This document shows positions 1-11,573 of a stretch of 64,000 bases of DNA, piece by piece. Each line of letters starts with the position of its first letter. The stretch's first letter is position 1. The stretch covers positions 16,113 to 80,112 of the forward strand of contig JADNRY010000277.1 in NCBI GenBank assembly GCA_015501585.1, written 5' to 3'. The stretch comes from Rhodocollybia butyracea (lineage: Eukaryota > Basidiomycota > Agaricomycetes > Agaricales > Omphalotaceae). The notes beneath the pieces are model-generated. The model ran no database searches, had not been told where the DNA came from, and saw nothing but the letters and a program-made list of their open reading frames with translations. The position numbers and the translations under genes were made by a program.

Positions 1-1
1 A

Positions 2-280
2 GGCGACCCTTTTGAGAACAGTTCCGGCGCAGAAGGAATAACAATTGCTGGCCCAGGATTTTTTGGTTTAACAGGCCGTAAACACCATTTTGGTGGGGTT
101 GACAAGCCAACTGGGGACTTGCCGGGAGATGAATCACTTGACAACGGTGTAAACGCAGACAGTGTGGAGAGGCAAAAGGCTTCTATTGAGCTCAAGGGTT
201 TGTTGGGAGTTTCCGTATCTGCTGCTTCTAGTATTGCGGAAAGCGCTGGCGCTGGTGCTGCAATTGTGCAAAATCCGTGA
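2..280 (+). CDS. 3' end of an unidentified ORF, entering from the left edge
   Basis: A frame open from the window edge encodes about 92 residues and stops at 278-280. It is Gly/Ser/Asp-rich and has no start codon in the window. A second frame (162-395) overlaps it and remains open for another 38 codons after the first frame stops, ending in a Lys/Asn-rich stretch, so the true 3' end could be reached through an intron or frameshift. I do not recognise the family. It could be a host gene tail or the end of another transposon ORF; sequence further left would decide. Confidence 0.3.
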   Translation, partial: GDPFENSSGAEGITIAGPGFFGLTGRKHHFGGVDKPTGDLPGDESLDNGVNADSVERQKASIELKGLLGVSVSAASSIAESAGAGAAIVQNP

Positions 281-395
281 CTATGGCAGCCAGCAGATTG
301 GTGACCTCGAGAGTGGCTACACAGACGATTACTTGGCCCAGCAGGTGAAGGCAAACAAGAGGTATGCAAACAAGACTGACTGCGTGTCCGAGTAA

Positions 396-1540
396 CCATG
401 ATTGAAATGATCTTCAACTCAAAAGTTCTCCCCCATGTCTGTATTTAAATGAGCAAAACAAGGCATAAACTTTTGACAGTACTTACCTGCAAGATAGTTC
501 TGGCCAGAACCAACACTCCGCAATTCCTAGTTTGGGCAGTATTAGGCCTAAAATCGGCCTAAGGCATGTAACCGTACATTTTGACACTTTGTATGTGTTA
601 TACAATGCAATAAGAGAGTTATATGGAGCCCGAGCGTGATAGCTGTTGGCGAGGCAAAGAACTTAACAATAATACTCAGCGAGCCGTGAAGGTACACCCA
701 CAAGCGTAGCCTAGAGCCAAGCTAGCAAGGATACCTGGGCTGCCCGGAGAGGTAACGCTAGATTGTCAATCTAGTTATACCCAAGAGTGTAGACTCTCTA
801 AACTACAGGACATCTCGAAGCGGGATAAGTACTAAGCCAACGTGTTACTCGAGGGAAGGCATCCCTTGCACTAAGACCCCCAACGAGCTATGTTAAGATG
901 TGGACTTTACAGTCCGTAACAATGGACCAGAACAATCCCAAGGAAACCGTAGAGATCTATTCGCGGCACTGGTTGCAACCGTGAGGACGGTAGAAACATG
1001 CTTAGCGGTCCTACGGAAAGCTACGCGCCGGGATAGCCTTGGCAAATCGAAACATTTGATCTTAGAAATCATACACGGAAGGTCTTATCTGTTAAAGCTG
1101 ACTATCGGGAATCACTTGTACATACTCAGCGCAGTTGCTCGAGACTATCATAAGTGGTGTCGTTGGAAAGCTAGATAACAGGCCTTCTCGAGAGAATGTT
1201 AATCACACTCAGGATGGACAGAACTATCCGAGGAATAGAATGAAACTCACCCAAGGGAAACCGGGCGGCAAGTGATCATGAAGCGTAAAGGTACTCCTGA
1301 CCCCGGAGAATTGTGGAGTAATCGGAGAAACCTCGCTCGGATCAAAACACTCTAAAACTATGTTGATCCTCACAAAATCATATTTTACCTCGGATGTATA
1401 TCCAAGAATGGACTCTTTCTTTATCGTGTGTACCATATATAGGCTGGAGTTTCCTTTCCGAGCCAGATTCCTCTGTTCCACTCTCTTTCCGTCTCTCTCC
1501 GTATCTGTTTCATCTATTTTTTGTATTAAACTCTCTCTAC
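396..1540. other. Non-coding stretch upstream of Ty3-A, probably U3 of a decayed LTR
   Basis: No convincing gene is visible. A 92-codon ORF at 900-1178 has no recognisable composition or motif. The segment starting TGTTAAGATGTGG at about 892 has the TG start typical of fungal LTRs and leads into the TATA box at 1545, so it may be U3. No intact 3' LTR is recognisable downstream of the element for comparison, so the LTR boundary is not proven. Confidence 0.3.
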
Positions 1541-2192
1541 TCAGTATATAAGCCAGATATATTTATTCAATAAGACAAGTTTCTTGCCCTCGACTTGACT
1601 GCTAAGACCAGTGCTCCGTAGAATGTCCCCACGGGATCAGTAGCGTGACGCCTCCTGACTTGGTTATCTCAAGAAAGTAATAAACTTCACGCGCTTCGCA
1701 AAGCCCATTTATATCTTGATCGAATTTAAGTGTGTAGAGTTCTCTCGAACTCCAGATCAACTCAAATCTAGTTGCTTCCTTAGAGGGGACGGCTTCTAGT
1801 AAGGGATTATTTGGCTCCAGAGTGAGGGTTCCTTAGTTGACTTCTTCACGAAGTTAGACAAGCCACTAAGATTGTGGTACGAGTTCCTAGTGATTAAGTT
1901 CACTCACAATATCGTAGCTTGGCCCAGAGTTTGGTCGAGGACTTTATGGCGTCACAGCAGCTAGTGCCAGAGTTTGCCTAGGGTTGTTGACAAACCTCGA
2001 GATTACTATTCTAGCTAGAGCCAGAGTTTGCCTAGGAGAATCTTAGTTTCATTGTATTGGTTTTGGTTTTTGGTTAATTGATTTGGACATACACACCTGG
2101 TTCCCTCGTACACTTGTACACCCCAACTAGGCTTCTCTCGACTTAGTTCTAAGAGTTGTCTAAGCGTATTTACCCACGTTAGCGCTACAGTC
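1541..2192 (+). promoter_or_regulatory. Ty3-A promoter and leader (TATA box plus R/U5-like sequence)
   Basis: A TATA box (TATATAAG, 1545-1552) lies about 25-30 bp before the point (about 1578) where homology with the second copy, Ty3-B, resumes at 36376. That suggests 1578 is near the transcript start or R region. From 1578 onward the leader is colinear with Ty3-B at 36376-38091 once the insertions there are removed. A short block containing the words gccagagtttgcctagg is duplicated here (1962 and 2022) but single in Ty3-B. LTR-type function is inferred from position and from what is known of Ty3 elements. Confidence 0.45.
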
Positions 2193-4456
2193 TTGAACCT
2201 GGAGCAGTCGCGCGTATACATCCGATATTACAAGACTTTCCCTTGGGGAATCTCTGACAACCCGCCCTCGCTCCCTTACATATTGATAGTCTGGTTAGGT
2301 GCGGTAGTGTTTTTGTTAGGTTGTTTTATAGCACCTTTCGCATACCTACACGTAAATACCCAAATATCTGGAGCCCACCGCGAGGGGTGGAATCTAATTT
2401 TATCGGATTTTACTACAAACCTAGTCCTTGGGTTAGTAGAGTTCATCTTCTTTGTCCTTCGTTTGCTAGTCCACAACATTAGTGATCCCTTGGATAATAC
2501 ACCTGATTCAGAGTCAACTCTTTCCGGAGTAGGCAAACTTCCTGATCCGGGAACATCTGAATTAAGACGCAGTAAAAGGGTACCTAAACCTCGAGAACAA
2601 TATAATAGTAGCGTCGAGCCCGAACGTCGACCTCCTTTTTCTGTCACTTGAGCAGGATCTAGCACTCCGTCTTCACGCGGATCTAAACCAAGCATAGTCC
2701 GTGCGACTTCTGAAACAACTCACGTTGCCAAGAAGTCTTTAAAAGGGAAAGCGAAAGCAGATCCCACTGATACTACTCAAGCCAGTTCAAGTACAAGGGG
2801 TGCTCCAGCCCGTGTGCAAGACAACTTGACTAGTCAACCTTCATCTTCATCTCTTCCTCGTATTCCCGAGGAAATCTCTCAGTTAGCTACAGCAGTTAAC
2901 CAACTCTCATCTTCTATTTTAAACAATCTTACAATGAGTACTACTACAAGCAATAACAGCCCGGGTTCGAGCGGGAACGCTGGAGGCTCTAGTGGAAACG
3001 CTGGAGGTTCGAGTGGTTCTGGCGGATCTGGTGGTGCAGCTCCCACGGGAATGAATGCTACGGTTGCGCAATTGTTTGGAGACAAAATTAAGTTAACACA
3101 AGATGAGCTCGATGAATATAACTCAAAGTACCTTCCTAAGCATAGTAAAACGGCGACACTATTTAATAAAGATGATCCGTCTATGTTGAATGGTTGGATT
3201 GAGGATACTACTTGATTCATTGCCGCGGCAAAGATTACCAAGGAAGCAGCGAAAGTGGCATTGGTGTTGGACTGGATGACTTATTCCACTCGGGAAGCAT
3301 ACAAGTATCTACCCTCCGTCGCAACTCCTAATTTGCAACAGTTCTTCAGAGATTTATGAGCAATCTTCTCTGAATCGGTAGATAGTGAGCTTGGTTCACG
3401 CCAAGAGCTCAAGATCTTAACCGGGAAGTTCACACCTCTGGACATCGGTAAACATCAAAGGATCATGATGTATAACCGAGAGTTTAAGAATCTCGCGGAT
3501 AAGCTGATGAAACCGCCGGCAATCCTTTCCAACGCTGAAGCTGTCAAGGCATATTTTGTGCCCATGAGCGAAAGGTTGTATTTAGCGATTTCCGCACGTT
3601 TGTCACAGAATGTTACGCATGTTCAGTTGTTGTCTCGTCGCCGTGAAGATCCTTATCTACTTTCAGAAGTCATGGAAGCAGCCGCGAGTCCCGATTTCAG
3701 AAACCTCGATACCTATTACGGTAACGGAGCTTGTCCAACTGGATCTCAAGGTGTTCCTGACTCTGCAGAAACTTATAGTCGAGGTGCATTATTGTTCAGA
3801 CTCTCTCCTCATCTTCCAGAGACCACTCCTGCGGATCCCGTGAAAGTGGAACCTAAGCAGGAAGAAGTGTCAGAAGTTCTCGCGGGAATCGCCTCGATTA
3901 AAGATACTATTGCTCTGAACAGGAAAGAGACTAATTTAGTCTTGGATGGTCACCAAAAGGCTATCTCCTCGATGATGAGCTTAATGAAAGATAATATAGA
4001 ATCCAAACGCTCAGGATACACGTCAACGCAAGTTACTGCGCCGCAGAATACCTCGAAGACCATTCCGGATTGGGGCAGGGTTGTGTTATGTGCGGGTCAC
4101 TAGAACATCGCATGTCAGAGTGCCAATTCTTTAATTCCTACAAGGATAAGGGATGGTTAGTTCCTGACACTACTCCCGGGTCGAAGAAGTATACTTTGCG
4201 CAATGGTACGCCGTTGCCGAGGAACGACCCTAGTGAATCTCGCCCAGAAAAGATTGCAAGGATTGCAAAATCTAAAGGCTGGGGTAAGGGTGGAACCAAT
4301 GCATTCTTTGTCAAGGAGGAAGACTACTTGGATACCGAGGAGCAAGAGCCTCACCTCACTTCGTTTTTGGCTTCCATGAAAAAGCTAATGGAGGAACATG
4401 AGACAAACGGTTGTTATATCGCCGGCTCTGGGGAATCCAAGGAGTCGGGAAACTAA
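2193..4456 (+). pseudogene. Ty3-A gag region (capsid-like, CCHC zinc knuckle), with stops and a frameshift
   Basis: One frame runs from 2193 to about 4100 with in-frame TGA codons at 2649, 3213 and 3357. It starts with a hydrophobic stretch (about residues 28-55), then a Ser/Gly-rich linker, then a helical gag-like segment (3240-3900) typical of Agaricomycete Ty3 gag. Near 4075 the frame shifts by one base. The new frame carries a zinc knuckle CVMCGSLEHRMSEC (4082-4123), matching C-x2-C-x4-H-x4-C. Gag packages the element RNA; this copy cannot make an intact protein without readthrough and frame restoration. The first hydrophobic ORF may be a separate upstream product. Family assignment rests on the zinc knuckle, order and downstream pol. 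Confidence 0.7.
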
Positions 4457-5892
4457 TTGCTTCGGCAATGCAGGGTAGAGTCACTAGAGGAAATACTCTA
4501 GGCAAGCAGGCAGACCCGAAAAAGCCCACATCTACAAAGGAATTGGTTAAGAAGGTAGGTCCGCCAACGAAAGGTACCCTTAGGGAACCCCGAATTGAAA
4601 AGCCACCACCTAAAAGCCCTGCTATTAAAGAGAAACATAAACAAGTGGAAGTCGTGATTCCTGTGAAGAAGAAGTTTGTTGAGAAAGCTGTTGTCGACAA
4701 TGATGACGAGTTCTCTCGAGACGGAACTGGAATTATCCTTGATAAGGAAGCTGACAAAGAGTTTGCTCGGAGTCTGGCTGAATTAAGGGAAGAAGCTCCT
4801 ATTCCCGAGATAACTAAGGTTACTCATAGACCATTCGACGCGGTGAAACCACATGCGGTTCATCCCATTCCACGCAATCAACCACGTCTAGAAACCCAAG
4901 ATAAAGACAATCCTGTCAAGGAGAAGTCTGTCAAGGATAATGGACCCAAATTTAATATTAGAAGTGGATTTCACTTACCTGGAGTCGAGGAAGAAGTTGC
5001 TCGAAAGTTGTTTGATGCAGAAGCAACGCTGACATCAGAGGAGCTATTAGCGCTGAGCTGTCCTCTCCAGAAAATTATGTTAAGGAAAGCTAGGAACGTC
5101 AGGGTAACTCCTACTAAGAGGAAGAATGCTTATGTTAGTACTCTCCTCAAAGATGGCACTGAAGTACCTGAGGAGCTGGAACTTCCTTGTGGGAACGAAT
5201 TTGATAGTTATATCTCCATGGATAGCATTAAGCTCGATAGTGAAGAAATCTTCGAAGTCCTCAAGCATAACCATAATGGTTTGAAGGCCGGTTCTATTGT
5301 ACAACGCGACCCTGTTGAAACCTTTAAAGCAGACTTACCCGAGGGTGACGAGCGCCGTAATTTGGTAATTGTCGCGGGAAGATCTAGTAGTCTCCGGTGT
5401 ATTAACACGAAGATCAATCATCAGGATGGAACAACCGAGGCAATCCTAGACAGTGGCTGTCAGATTGTAGCGATAGATCGTCAGACTGCTGTAGAGTTGA
5501 ATTTGGTCTGGGATCCTACTGTAACGATTCATCTGCAGGATGTACACGGAGGTCTTGAGGAAACCGCAGGTCTTGCTAGAAATGTTCCTTTCCAGATTGG
5601 TGAAATTACAATCTATCTGCAACTGCATGTGCAACAGCGGGCACCATTCAAAGTGCTGATTGGTAGGCCATTTGACGTTCTCACGGAATCCGTGATAAAG
5701 AATCATGCTGATGGTAGCCAAGAGGTGAGGATTACGGACCCCAACACTGGGAATAAATGTACTATGGGTACACATATTCGCTCTACGAGACAAAGACTTA
5801 GGACTGACAATCCTGAGTTCAAACCCAAACTAGTCCCGGAGCACGCAGGAAGTAGTAAAAATCCCGTCAAGGAGGAACAGGGAAAATTTTAA
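4411..5892 (+). pseudogene. Ty3-A linker and aspartic protease domain
   Basis: The frame is again displaced by one base from the zinc-knuckle frame and stays open for 493 codons. The first half is Lys/Pro/Glu-rich and probably disordered. The second half has the retropepsin signature AILDSGCQIVAI with the active-site Asp-Ser-Gly at 5449-5457, and a later VLIGRPF motif, both typical of Ty3 protease domains that mature the polyprotein. At 5880-5892 the frame stops at TAA, while the pol frame continues one base out of register through the run gggaaaatttta. A programmed shift is conceivable, but the other displacements in this copy make a simple deletion more likely. Confidence 0.7.
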
Positions 5893-7350
5893 ACCTTGAG
5901 GATCTGAGTAGCGATCAAGGAGAGGTAGAATTTGCTATGAGTTTCCATTTTGACAATAATCGTGATATTGTATGTGATGGATATAAGTTTGCAGAAACGG
6001 GTCAGTTTTCCGAGCAGGAGTTAAGCAAGGCCTATGTCATGGCTTCAAGAAATTTCATTGCGCAGAAAGCTCCCGAGGACGATGAACTTATTGAAGCCTA
6101 CATAAATAAACAACTAGTGGATGGAAATAGACGAGTATTCAACGCTCACAAAGAAGGCTTGGACTACGAAGAACCCGAGGAAGGTCCTGTACTAGTAAAT
6201 AGAGAGGAATTGCCCAACTTTGATGACCACACGAAAGCCTTTGCTGGATTCACTACGAAACCTGGAACTAATGAGTGGCATGCTGTCTTCAGGAAGGGTG
6301 ATGCTAAAAGTACAAAAAGGGAGACTCCTAAGTTTCCTGGTTCCCCGAAATTTGTAAAAGGTGGAAAACCTCGTCGCAGCGTACCCAAATTGCCTCCTAG
6401 GCCTCTGTCTGACCTTCCACGAGTAAAAGATTATACCTATACGCCGTACACAAAGCCCAAGAGTTATGAACCGCGCAAGAATTCAATTCCTCGGAAAAGA
6501 ACTGCAATTAAAGATCCCAAGAATGGGAAGGTTTATCTACCCGAGGAATACAGAGTTTGACGGTGTATCACCGGCAATCCTCTCGAGGGAATGCCTGAAT
6601 TATTACCCAATCCGCCTGAGTTCACTCCAACCGGATGCTACACACAGGAAAGAAAAGAGATTATCGACGAAAATCACTCAGAGGATTTCCTATGGCCGGA
6701 AGAAAGGAAGTTGATTCATCACTTCATGATGCTTCAGGAACAAGCGTTTGCCTGGAATGCAGAGGAAGCTGGTACCTTCAAGGAAGAACCCTTCCCCGCG
6801 GTTAAAATTCCAGTACTCCCACATGTTCCATGGGTCATTCGTAACATTCCAATACCACCCGGGATCTTTGAGGACATGTGTAAGATAATAAAACAAAAGA
6901 TTGATGCAGGAGTTTACGAACCTAGTAGTGCCTCCTATTGCTCAAAGTGGTTTTGTGTAGTTAAAATGGATGGAAAAAGTTTACGTTTGGTCCATAGTCT
7001 GGAACCCTTGAATGAAGTTACTATACAACATTCTGGTGTACCGCCGGCCCCGGCTGAAGTCTCTAGGGACTTCTGTTGTCGAGCTTGTGGAGCTACTTTC
7101 GATCTCTATGTCGGATATGATGAGAAGCCATTAGCAGTTTCCTCAAGGGATCTAACGACCTTTCAAACACCTTTTGGACCACATAGGCTCGTGAAATTAC
7201 CAATGGGATGGACAAATTCTGTACCAATCTTCCACGACGATGTAACCTATATCCTACAAGATGAAATTCCACATGTTACAGTCCCCTATATCGACGATGT
7301 TCCTGTAAAAGGTCCGAATACTAGGTACAAACTTCCAGACGGAGGTTACA
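5893..7350 (+). pseudogene. Ty3-A reverse transcriptase, truncated after the YIDD motif
   Basis: This frame is open from about 5880 to 7610 apart from a TGA at 6558. After a basic linker it enters a Ty3-type RT. It shows the finger/palm segment CSKWFCVVKMDGKSLRLVHS, the block GATFDLYVGYDE, the LPMGWTNSVPIFHDDV block and the catalytic YIDD at 7287-7298. About 18 codons later the RT is interrupted: the thumb, connection, RNase H and integrase N-terminus expected in the family are missing, and integrase-core sequence follows in the same frame. The product could not complete reverse transcription. The alignment to the family is from memory of conserved blocks, not a search. Confidence 0.8.
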
Positions 7351-8143
7351 ATTCTCTGTCAAGTTGGTCAGAAGCCCGGGCCTTACCGCAAGAAAACGCG
7401 AAGTCCCTGGCCGAGTGGTTCTTTGATGACATAATCTGTCGTTGGGGATGTCCCGAGGAAGTTGTCATGGATAACGCCCCGGTGATGTTAGCCATGGTTA
7501 ACTGGCTCGAGAATAATATGGAATTCGAGGCATCCGGGTCTCGCCATATAATTCCCAAGGGAATGGCAAAATCGAAAGAGCGCACTTTGATATTCGACAG
7601 GCTCTGGTAAAAGCGACTGGCGGCGATATCAAGAAGTGGTTCTACTTCCTTAAACATGTATTATGGGTTGATAGAATAACGGCGAGGAGAGGTTGTGGTT
7701 GTTCACCATTCTTCTTGGTAACCGGCGCAGAACCATTATTACCTTTTGATATCGTTGAGTCTACATGGTTGGTAAATCCACCAGATCATATCTTGACTAC
7801 CGAGGAATTATTGGGTTATCATGCACAGGCCTTGTCAAAACATAGAACCTTTGTCGAGGACATGCGAGAGCATGTCACTGAAAATAAGAGAAGAGACCTA
7901 AGGGAGTTCGAGAAGAAATATTGCCATGTCATCTTCAACTACGATTTCAAACCCGGGACGCTTGTTCAGGTTAGAAATACAGCAATCGAAAAGAATCTTG
8001 ACAGGAAGATGTTCCCTAGATATATGGGACCTATGGTCGTTATCTGTAAAACTAGGGGAGGTTCTTACATTATCGCGGAAATGGATGGTACCGTGTTGAA
8101 AAGCAAAGTTGGTGCATTTAGGGTCTTACCCCACCGTTCCTGA
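7351..8143 (+). pseudogene. Ty3-A integrase remnant (second Asp and Glu kept, first Asp lost)
   Basis: Right after the deletion junction the frame encodes the second half of an rve integrase core: a WFFDDIICRWG block, then VVMDNAP with the second catalytic Asp at 7470-7472. A one-base displacement near 7555 moves the frame. In the new frame the catalytic Glu occurs in the block KIERAHFD, followed by a [10 protein letters not shown] block. The C-terminus (7715-8143) has the GPY/F-like module ([16 protein letters not shown]) usual for Ty3 integrases. The first catalytic Asp and the HHCC zinc domain lie in the deleted part. A TGA at 8141 ends the frame, but homologous sequence continues beyond it. 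Confidence 0.75.
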
Positions 8144-8452
8144 TACAAACCTATAGACTTACCTGAGGATATACATGATCTCATCAACTTGACCAAGGAT
8201 CAGTTAGACACCATGGTAAACGATGGTGATGACGATGAGGATGTGGAATTTATACGTAAAGGAGGGGACCCCTTGTTTGATCAAATCCCTACTTTGAGAA
8301 AACCAGTAGACGGTGATGAAGTGGCTTATAACCCTGAAGAACCGGACTCTGACAAAGATTCAAGTGAGGAAGAGATTATACTGGAGACAGACAAAACTCC
8401 TTGTGTCAGAACCCGCTTGATGCGAAAAGTGATACCTAATAATGAACGCTAA
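8144..8452 (+). pseudogene. Ty3-A polyprotein acidic C-terminal tail
   Basis: The frame after the TGA at 8141 continues to a stop at 8450-8452 and is rich in Asp/Glu (segments DDDEDVE and DSDKDSSEEEI). In Ty3-B the codon matching the TGA is CGA (36277 area), so the stop most likely arose by a CpG transition and this tail was part of the original pol. Its function is unknown; acidic tails after the integrase C-terminus occur in fungal Ty3 elements. Confidence 0.6.
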
Positions 8453-8899
8453 CATGTTTGAGGGATTTATAACACTATGCATTTTCTTCCCGTGGAAAGA
8501 AACTTACCTTGGTATTGAAGTTATGTTAATCTCGAAAACTCCTTGTTATCATCAATACACGTGGATTTATTGGGCTTTTTAAGACTGTAATAGTCAGAGG
8601 CCTATGTTAAAGATATAAACAAGTGACTATAGGCTTAACTGGTACTGGAAACAAATTGCCGGAGCTCAGAGGCTACCAGGCAAAGAAGATAAGGAGACTG
8701 TAAAGGGTGTGGTTTCTCGAGAGAAAAGTTTATTTGAAGAATTTGACTAGAAGCTCGGTTCAGACAACAATATAGTGTCTGAGGGGAAAAACTTACAAGT
8801 TATTTACCACTCCAACGATGCTAACAGGGAGGATTGACACATCACACACTCCATCCCTGTACATTCACCACAGCCAATGCTCACTGAAGGCATAGTGGA
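8453..8899 (+). other. 3' non-coding end of Ty3-A with a possible polypurine tract; no 3' LTR found
   Basis: No gene is visible. A purine run gaggggaaaaa (8781-8791) resembles the polypurine tract that should precede a 3' LTR. The following sequence does not match the 5' region, so the 3' LTR is either deleted or too diverged to recognise by eye. Confidence 0.35.
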
Positions 8900-10498
8900 T
8901 TAACCCCCGCTTGTCTGATGATGTTCAAGGGAAAGTTGACGTACGCCTTCTGCCATTTCTGAGTCCTCTCTGAACTTCAAAAGGTGGACCAAGCTGTCTG
9001 TGACTTTCTGAGCTTGGAGAGCACGAGTGTAAAAGACCTGAGTCTTGTTCAGGTTCCCGAGATACTCGTTCCTATGAATATTCAAGAGAACATTGAGATT
9101 GGTAAAATTGGCCGGTCAAAGAAGCAAGGAATTGCTTGGCCACAACGCATTCGCGTCGCGCACAGGTAACTGCGCAGCCGATGTAAGTCGGATTTGTTTT
9201 AAAAAAATGTTAAAAATACTCACCAGCATCCTCGGGAGAACTATCAATGAGCTCAGCGTCTAAACGCATGCGCTTTCTGTACTCCTTGACAAGACTGGCC
9301 GCTTCATTGGCAACAGGCGTTTCCTTGACTTTCCTCTTAAGTGATGAAGTACTCACTTCACCGGAAGCCTATGTGGAGATGTCAGCCAAGTGTTTACAGG
9401 GCCCGAGGGAAGGATCTAAGTACCTTGGCCTTCGAGGACTTCCTAGACTCTCGGGTCTTCTTCCTCGAAGCCTGAGCGCGAGCTAGTGCGTCAGTAATTT
9501 CCAGGGGATCCTGGAACTCTTTAGTCAGTACGACTGCTCGTTGATTCCAAGCCTGAGAGCCAAATGGTCCTTTTGGGAGAGGAAAGCCCGAGCGTGAGTG
9601 GTAACACTACGGTTCCTTCAGCACAGTTATCGTGGGATCCATGCAGGCGCACGCTTCATGGATTTTATAATATATGTTAAGAAAAGAGAACTTACAAATG
9701 CAATCTGCGTAGCGGGATGATCTTCCTCCATGGGTTCGTCCTTGTCGTCGATGAGAATGGTACATTTAGAGCTACTAGAGCTTTTAGTCGACTTCGAGGG
9801 TTCTTTGGACTCCTTGGAGAACGAGATGGTAGAGAGAGCGGCGGATTTTGCCGCGTAATCGGTGGTCTTGTCATCGTTGGCAGCACTGGAAGCCCCTACA
9901 TCGTGTTTAGACGGAAGACAGTAATCCAGGATGGTAGCATAGCGAGGGGGCTTACTGCGGGTAGTGGTGAAAGGGCCCGGCCCTGTAGTACCAGCCCCGA
10001 GGAAACCTTCTTTGACGCTGCCTGGATCGGTATCTATAAGTGTTGTTTTCGGTCATGTTAAAACGGGCGTACCAGCGCGAGGTTGAGCTTGTTGATGAAA
10101 TTACCAAGGCACACAGCAGTCGCAGAATGAGCGGTCTTAGCGCTGGGACAAACCTTCATCGCACGGAGAAGGAGGTCATGACCTTGTTCAAGGACACCAA
10201 CGTTCGTGGGGAACTTGAGTACTTTCTCCTTATGAAACGACGTGGTCTATGGAGGCAGGATATCAAGGTCAGGCTCCCGTGGAAAAGGCAAAAAGAGACG
10301 CACAAGAAGGTCGACATGCTTTTGTACAGTACTAAGAACCTCTGCCTGAAGGAGAGTCTGATCCTCGTTGTACTCGATTGCATCACAAAGACGGCTGGTA
10401 GCCTCTTTGAGTGTTCTGGTGGAGGCGACAATGGCTTCCATAGTATTCTTCATGAACTGCGGTTTGTTGTCGGTATTTTGGGTGTTCTTGGAAGACAT
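8900..10498 (-). pseudogene. Gene B: multi-exon gene of unknown family, with a premature stop and a frameshift
   Basis: Reading the minus strand from ATG at 10498, the first exon encodes a helical N-terminus beginning MSSKNTQNTDNKP. It has one in-frame TAG near 10248 and then continues to a GTACGC donor near 10060. Following exons (roughly 10020-9692, 9600-9440 and 9375-9245) join in frame through normal GT/AG borders. They are Ser/Lys-rich, including the run SKESKEPSKSTKSSSSSK. A later exon has a CARREC motif, then a displaced frame runs to a TAA at 8900 through a helical tail. Consistent splice sites and codon-like composition show a former gene; the stop and shift suggest it is dead or misassembled. 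It lies in the same orientation as gene A and may belong to a related family. I do not recognise it. Confidence 0.5.
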
Positions 10499-11573
10499 TG
10501 TAGAGAGACTTGTAGTTCAAGCAAAAGTTTTCTGAGAACTGGGTCTTGAAATGTTTTTCGCGGACACTTTTATAGGTTAATGTCTTACAGCGATGGAGTC
10601 CTACGGGTCCCCGGCGCGCTCTGGAACCCAAGTGCTCAACTGAGGACAGTTGATATCATTAGTTTGGGGGAGGGAAGCGCATGGTGCCAAGACACCATAG
10701 CTCCAGGCAGTCCACCATCACGAGGAGAATTTTGAATTTATTCAACGACATCTATGACCAAAATAGGAACCATAACATTGCTCAACAAAAGGGAGAACAC
10801 TAGGCAAAACATAAAGCGAACGCTTAAAGAGTATTAGAAGCGGCACGGGGAAACCTAACGCAGGTACCTCACAGCGATAATTCTCCGGAAGACGAAAACG
10901 CTAGGAAAAACCTTACACCCATAATATTGAGCATCAATGGACTTCAGTTTGACGGTCATCACTATGCCCTAAACAGGACCTGATCCAAGATTGGATGTTG
11001 TATTGGACGAATGTCAATATCTAGGGAAAGATTGCATCGCACCCAGCTTACTTAGGGATAATGAGTCTTCTCTAGGCTTTCCCTCAAAGACTGGATTACA
11101 CCTTTAGCAAACTGTATAGGTTCCCAAGGGCGAGAATTTGAGTCATAAAAAGTTTTCCGCAAATATACTCTAATGTGCTACAGAGCTGGTATGGTACTCA
11201 AGGAAAACTTATGTTATTATAACAAAACTCCTAAGAATAGGCTATCGTGCTGAAAGCCTTCCCGAGAATTCAACTTATGAAAACTTAAGACTTAGGAAAG
11301 TCACTCGAGTATGATATGTACACGTTTGACCCGAAGGTCTTGATATTTTATAGGCTTTATTCTACTATATTCTAAAGGTGCCTATATACCTAAGAATACT
11401 ACGATACTGCCCCAGAGAGGGGAGACAATAGAGAAATCCCCATGCGAGGGGCGAGCAACAAAGTACAATATAAAAGAAGAAAATTTATTTAACGTCTGTG
11501 GACAATTCAGCAATGCACATGGCCGACCCAGACCCGAGAAGACCACAAACTTAGGAGGAGTGATCTTGGCTTC
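10499..11573. other. Spacer between genes A and B
   Basis: About 1.1 kb with stops in all frames and no convincing exon. It would contain the promoter of gene B and the 3' end of gene A. I see no repeat or RNA gene. Confidence 0.4.

Noticed and set aside
900..1178. 92-codon plus-strand ORF
   Set aside because: It lies in the presumed LTR/leader region, shows no motif and has no support as a gene.
4070..5892. Programmed -1 frameshifts in Ty3-A
   Set aside because: Four displacements of the same type plus five stops point to decay; one programmed shift cannot explain them.
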